A DNA stretch of 19,379 nt, from NCBI GenBank assembly GCA_903930505.1, contig CAIYYQ010000263.1:1-19379 (forward strand). The letters are read 5' to 3'. Of the stretch, positions 17,351 to 19,379 are shown piece by piece (position 1 is the first letter of the stretch; each line of letters opens with the position of its first letter). The notes beneath the pieces were generated by a model. The model made no database searches. It saw only the letters and a program-made list of their open reading frames with translations, and had not been told where the DNA came from. Both the position numbers and the translations under genes were made by a program. The stretch is from Methanobacteriota archaeon (lineage in GTDB: Archaea > Thermoplasmatota > E2 > DHVEG-1).

Positions 17351-17381
17351 AAAGCCCCCTGGTACCCTACCGGGGGCTTTC
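17350..17381 (+). terminator. Strong GC-rich hairpin downstream of the H/ACA candidate
   Basis: GAAAGCCCCC (17350-17359) pairs perfectly with GGGGGCTTTC (17372-17381). GGTA/TACC extends the stem beyond a bulged T, around a CCC loop, giving 14 bp. It begins at the base right after the ACA box. No T-run follows on either strand, so it may be a processing or stability element rather than a true terminator. Confidence 0.45.
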
Positions 17382-17424
17382 GCAACTATCATAAAAAAAC
17401 CTTTGTTTTGTTGATTTTTCTCCT

Positions 17425-17659
17425 TATGAAAATCTCTTCCAGACCTTTAGCAGATAATTTATCTAACGTCCGACCAAGAACATCATCGTTGAAATCCTCT
17501 GCAACAAGTTTTGGGCTAATAAGCAGCTCGACAGGTTTGTTTTTCATGAACTCCGGGGAACAGATATAACAGTTTATCAACAAACCCTATTGCGTTGAGA
17601 ACCATGGCGACAACCGCCTGTCCGCAGGTTACTTTCTGTTGGAGATCCACTTCAATGAT
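17425..17659 (-). pseudogene. Remnant of an IS1634-type (DUF4277) transposase
   Basis: This is the N-terminal part of a transposase, now broken. On the - strand one frame reads KVTCGQAVVAMVLNAIGF and on to LLYLFP. Reading then continues in another frame as PEFMKNKPVELL, AEDFNDDVLGRTLDKL and LEEIF. Together these follow the DUF4277 pattern of IS1634-family transposases (GQAV.AM.LN..GF...LYLFP.F...KPVE.L......NDD.LGR.LD.L). A frameshift near 17560 separates the halves. A stop (17660-17662) lies just upstream and homology ends after LEEIF, so the catalytic DDE region is gone. No IS ends or target duplication could be identified. Confidence 0.7.
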
Positions 17660-17664
17660 TTAAA

Positions 17665-17688
17665 GAATGTTGACCTTCTTTAACATTC
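17665..17688. repeat. Short inverted repeat beside the transposase remnant
   Basis: GAATGTT (17665-17671) and AACATTC (17682-17688) are perfect inverted repeats with a ten-base spacer, next to the upstream end of the transposase remnant. This could be IS debris or a weak transcript end. Seven pairs are not decisive. Confidence 0.25.
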
Positions 17689-17732
17689 ATCTTTTATTTA
17701 TTCAATAAATATACTTTCTTACTCCTGAGTGT

Positions 17733-17777
17733 GTCAACGGCCTGGGAGACGAATTATTCACGGAAGAAACCAGGATA
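17733..17777 (+). repeat. Diverged direct repeat, copy A
   Basis: This aligns without gaps to 18733-18777. Shared blocks include CGGCCTGGG and ACGGAAG. Read on the + strand in one frame, copy A gives VNGLGDELFTEETR and copy B gives ASGLGDSSFTEATG. Three of the differences (GGA/GGT, GAC/GAT, TTC/TTT) are silent in that frame, which suggests both derive from a coding sequence. No start codon or full gene is visible. Confidence 0.5.
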
Positions 17778-17804
17778 ATTCAGTTAATCACTTAAAATAT
17801 TTGT

Positions 17805-18254
17805 TTAAATCTTTTCAAGATAGGATATTTCGTTCCATGCATCGAAATACAATGCAAATCGATGATGCTTTAAAAGATCCACACCAATGATACTAGGGAT
17901 TGTTCCTGCTATTTTGATACTTTGACTATTATTAGGAAGAGGTTTTAACACACCCGCCACAGGTAAACTTAGATCATAGACAGTCTTTTTATCATCACAT
18001 AAAACCTTCAACTGAACTCCTTTAAGTTCATAACTGAAAATCGGGGCGCCTCCAAGGAGTATCGTTCTTGGATGTCCCAAGACCTTTATACGAAGTCGAT
18101 CGGCATCAGTTTTACTAATCAATGTATAAGGACTACCGGTGTCCACAAAGGGATAAATTGCCCCATGGATTCTTTGATGTGGTATCCGTAAGTACACAGT
18201 GACAAATGGTTTCAAACCCTCAGCATATGTTCGTACATCCAATGGGATCCTCAT
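17805..18254 (-). CDS. Retropepsin-like aspartic protease (149 aa)
   Basis: This is probably a small single-domain clan AA peptidase, active as a dimer as retropepsins are. The active-site motif VDTGSPYTLIS has its catalytic Asp at residue 38 of this start. A second typical block, 'SIIGVDLLKHHRFALYFD', near the C-terminus matches the hydrophobic-hydrophobic-Gly-x-D-LL element of the fold. No signal peptide or membrane helix is seen, so it should act in the cytoplasm. The frame is open up to an ATG at 18305, but that longer form would overlap the upstream gene by 35 bp and adds a stretch without fold residues. The ATG at 18254 lies 16 nt after the upstream stop and is preferred, although its Shine-Dalgarno is weak, so coupled translation is likely. 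Substrate unknown; the partner gene may supply or regulate it. Confidence 0.82.
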   Translation of the reverse strand: MRIPLDVRTYAEGLKPFVTVYLRIPHQRIHGAIYPFVDTGSPYTLISKTDADRLRIKVLGHPRTILLGGAPIFSYELKGVQLKVLCDDKKTVYDLSLPVAGVLKPLPNNSQSIKIAGTIPSIIGVDLLKHHRFALYFDAWNEISYLEKI

Positions 18255-18270
18255 AAAAAAACATCCCACA

Positions 18271-18513
18271 TTAGAGGATAAGTACGAGGTCTTTCGGATG
18301 GACAAATTCTATAAGAACAGTTGCTGGATTCAATTTCTTATTTTTGATTTTCTGTAAAACAGCACCAATCTTCTCGTGATGCGCAACCACATCTCCGTTT
18401 TTTATGGCAACATATTGATTCACATAATTTTTTTTCAGAGAATCATAAGATTTTTTTAGATAATCTGCCTCCCTCTGTAATGCAACAAGCTCCTGCACTT
18501 CGTTTCCTGTCAT
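18271..18513 (-). CDS. DUF5678-like small protein (80 aa)
   Basis: The function is unknown. Residues 1-30 are charged and probably helical (QREADYLKKSYDSLKKNY). They are followed by 'QYVAIKNGDVVAHHEKIGAVL' and a C-terminal strand 'LIEFVHPKDLVLIL', the pattern of the DUF5678 family (a VA..NG.VV strand pair, a helix and a final strand). A strong Shine-Dalgarno, AAGGAGGTTA, sits at 18521-18530 on this strand, 7 nt before the ATG. The stop is 16 nt before the protease start, so the two form one operon with this gene first. From what I know of these families, DUF5678 genes often sit beside retropepsin-like genes in archaea; this should be confirmed by a neighbourhood search. Substrate adaptor or regulator are possible roles, neither proven. 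Confidence 0.8.
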   Translation of the reverse strand: MTGNEVQELVALQREADYLKKSYDSLKKNYVNQYVAIKNGDVVAHHEKIGAVLQKIKNKKLNPATVLIEFVHPKDLVLIL

Positions 18514-18520
18514 TTTTAAA

Positions 18521-18563
18521 TAACCTCCTTATGAATATTATCAACACGGTAGTATATATAATT
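18521..18563 (-). promoter_or_regulatory. Promoter and Shine-Dalgarno of the DUF5678/protease operon
   Basis: On the - strand a TATA box, ATTATATATAC (18553-18563), is followed by a predicted transcription start near 18533 and the Shine-Dalgarno AAGGAGGTTA (18521-18530). The leader would be about 20 nt. Confidence 0.55.
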
Positions 18564-18664
18564 TATCTTATTAACTGCGACTTTTTCATCTGTGAATCTT
18601 CCGCTGATGCTTCAGACCACGCAGTATTCCCAGCCGCATCTATAAAAATCGTTCCTTGTACTCA
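18563..18664 (-). other. Short open stretch resembling an Ig-domain tail
   Basis: Between two stops, the - strand reads 'GTIFIDAAGNTAWSEASAEDSQ' in part. 'DAAGN' followed by Trp-Ser resembles the final strand of Ig-like domains such as those in the giant protein (ATDAAGNTAEQE, AYDAAGNIQE). It has no start codon or upstream gene. It may be a decayed surface-gene fragment or chance. Confidence 0.2.
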
Positions 18665-18732
18665 ATATTCTTAAAAGCAATTACACGTTTTAAAAAAACG
18701 TAACATATACCAGTTCTTTTCATTTTGAACAT

Positions 18733-18777
18733 GCCAGCGGCCTGGGTGATTCCTCATTTACGGAAGCAACCGGATGA
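18733..18777 (+). repeat. Diverged direct repeat, copy B
   Basis: This is the partner of 17733-17777. The frame that gives GLGD..FTEAT ends at a TGA at 18775-18777. Together with copy A it brackets the DUF5678/protease operon, with copy A beyond its 3' end and copy B upstream of its promoter. Confidence 0.5.
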
Positions 18778-18858
18778 TACCGATGATTTCAGAGTGAAAA
18801 TACAAAGAAATGTATGATTATCGTCGATAAAATCAGCTGCAACTTGCGAAAGCAAAAA

Positions 18859-18893
18859 TATATAAACAGTTGAAGATATATATTTAGTGAGGT
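18859..18893 (+). promoter_or_regulatory. Promoter and Shine-Dalgarno of the 57-residue protein gene
   Basis: TATATAAA (18859-18866) follows an A-rich, BRE-like stretch. A start near 18887 would leave a very short leader. GTGAGGT (18887-18893) lies 4 nt before the ATG at 18898. Confidence 0.55.
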
Positions 18894-18897
18894 AAAA

Positions 18898-19071
18898 ATG
18901 ACTGATAAGGAGCTGACTGCGTTAATTGGGAAACCATATTCCAAAGAAAACGCAAAGAAACTGATCTACGGTGGCAGGGTAAATAGCAAAGGAATCATTG
19001 CTGAAGTAATTACAAAAAAAGAAAGCAAAAGATTAGCAAAACGCTGTAAACCTTTCGCTTTTCTGTTCTAA
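18898..19071 (+). CDS. Small basic protein of unknown function (57 aa)
   Basis: I do not recognise this protein. It starts MTDKELTALIGKPYSKENAK, runs through 'LIYGGRVNSKGIIAEVITKK' and ends 'KRLAKRCKPFAFLF'. It is rich in Lys and Arg and has a single Cys near the end; there is no signal peptide or membrane helix. Evidence that it is real comes from the signals around it: a good TATA box, a GTGAGGT Shine-Dalgarno 4 nt before the ATG, and an open frame ending 46 nt before rps8e. The N-terminal part might form a small helical fold with a 'GGRVN-SKG' turn. Binding to nucleic acid or ribosome is possible from its charge and neighbour, but that is a guess. Confidence 0.6.
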   Translation: MTDKELTALIGKPYSKENAKKLIYGGRVNSKGIIAEVITKKESKRLAKRCKPFAFLF

Positions 19072-19086
19072 ACTAAGGTCATATCC

Positions 19087-19094
19087 TTTAAATA
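19087..19094 (+). promoter_or_regulatory. TATA box of rps8e
   Basis: TTTAAATA is centred about 27 bp before the ATG at 19118, and no Shine-Dalgarno is present. A leaderless transcript is expected, as for the gene at 16197. Confidence 0.5.
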
Positions 19095-19117
19095 GGTGTT
19101 CTCCATTCCGAGTTTAT

Positions 19118-19379
19118 ATGGCATTGTGGCAAGGACAATCAAGACGCAGTAAAACAGGACGGCAGATTCGGTACGCCCGTGGTAAACGTAAGTTTGAAAT
19201 TGGTCGAGAAGCAGTTCTTACAACGATCGGAAAAATGAAAAGAAAACCCATAAGAACCATGGGAAACAACCGAAAAACCATTGCGTTGACCGCTGATATC
19301 GCATATGTGGTTGATCCAAAGACGAAGAAAACCACAAAAACAAATATTATCACCGTTGTTGAAAATGCAGCAAATATCC
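19118..19379 (+). CDS. rps8e: Ribosomal protein S8e, 5' part (87 codons, runs off the window)
   Basis: This is a small-subunit ribosomal protein of archaea and eukaryotes that binds 16S rRNA. The sequence begins MALWQGQSRRSKTGRQIRYA and continues through 'RGKRKFEIGREAVLTTIGK', 'RTMGNNRKTIALTADIAYVVDPKTKKTTKT' and 'NIITVVENAAN', the usual order of archaeal S8e (W-QG-S.RK.TGG, K...GR......G, .RG.N.K..L......VVDPKT.K..K..I.TV.EN.AN). Archaeal S8e proteins are about 125-130 residues, so about two thirds is visible. The start at 19118 is set by the conserved N-terminus and the TATA box. The gene is not broken; only the window ends. Confidence 0.95.
   Translation, partial: MALWQGQSRRSKTGRQIRYARGKRKFEIGREAVLTTIGKMKRKPIRTMGNNRKTIALTADIAYVVDPKTKKTTKTNIITVVENAANI

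Noticed and set aside
17339..17569. A 76-codon + strand frame starting MEAQKAPWYPTGG
   Set aside because: It runs through the GC-rich hairpin and opposite the transposase remnant. The - strand matches a known family, so this frame is a shadow.
18255..18305. Upstream ATG at 18305 for the aspartic protease
   Set aside because: It would overlap the preceding gene by 35 bp and add residues outside the retropepsin fold; the ATG at 18254 fits the operon spacing.
18480..18674. A 64-codon + strand frame across the operon promoter
   Set aside because: It overlaps the start, Shine-Dalgarno and TATA box of the DUF5678-like gene on the other strand and has no ribosome binding site or recognisable content.
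18765..18795. ATGAT/GATGAT-like boxes near copy B as a C/D guide RNA
   Set aside because: No proper C box (RTGATGA) with D box (CTGA) in the right order and spacing is present, and copy A lacks the boxes.

Overview
The window is archaeal. It ends in the start of a gene for ribosomal protein S8e, which occurs only in archaea and eukaryotes. Several genes have a TATA box about 25 bp before a leaderless or near-leaderless start, terminators are plain T-rich tracts, and one intergenic gap holds a candidate archaeal H/ACA guide RNA with an L7Ae-type K-loop. The very large Ig/PKD-type surface proteins and the codon use suggest a euryarchaeal lineage, perhaps Thermoplasmatota. That placement is an inference from style, not proof.

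Region 1 (1-17243, all + strand) is a cell-surface locus. One gene of 14.2 kb encodes a 4741-residue secreted protein. Its order is: signal peptide, two N-terminal beta domains, a DNRLRE/CBM96-like domain, about twelve cysteine-bearing repeats (two of them carrying an inserted domain), about three copies of a three-domain Ig super-repeat, further Ig domains, a short 'GWN..LP' domain, a von Willebrand A (VWA) domain with an intact MIDAS, and an unrecognised C-terminal domain. It is followed by a 556-residue protein anchored by a C-terminal membrane helix (one FN3-like and two PKD-like domains) and by a 348-residue secreted protein with two FN3-like repeats. Each of the two followers has its own promoter. 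They could form a surface layer or adhesion apparatus, but nothing here proves a physical complex.

Region 2 (17244-17804) has no intact gene. It holds the candidate H/ACA RNA with its own TATA box, a strong hairpin, a frameshifted remnant of a DUF4277-type (IS1634-family) transposase on the - strand, and the first of two diverged direct repeats.

Region 3 (17805-18513, - strand) is a compact two-gene unit: an 80-residue DUF5678-like protein followed 16 nt later by a retropepsin-like aspartic protease with a DTGS active site. The unit has a good promoter and Shine-Dalgarno site and is bracketed by the two diverged direct repeats (17733-17777 and 18733-18777).

Region 4 (18514-19379, + strand) has a 57-residue small protein of unknown role with its own promoter, then rps8e, which runs off the window end.

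The most notable items are the candidate H/ACA RNA, the protease/DUF5678 module between direct repeats, and the internal repeat evolution of the giant gene (inserted domains, alternating A/B repeats, and a 330-bp stretch duplicated with only two differences).
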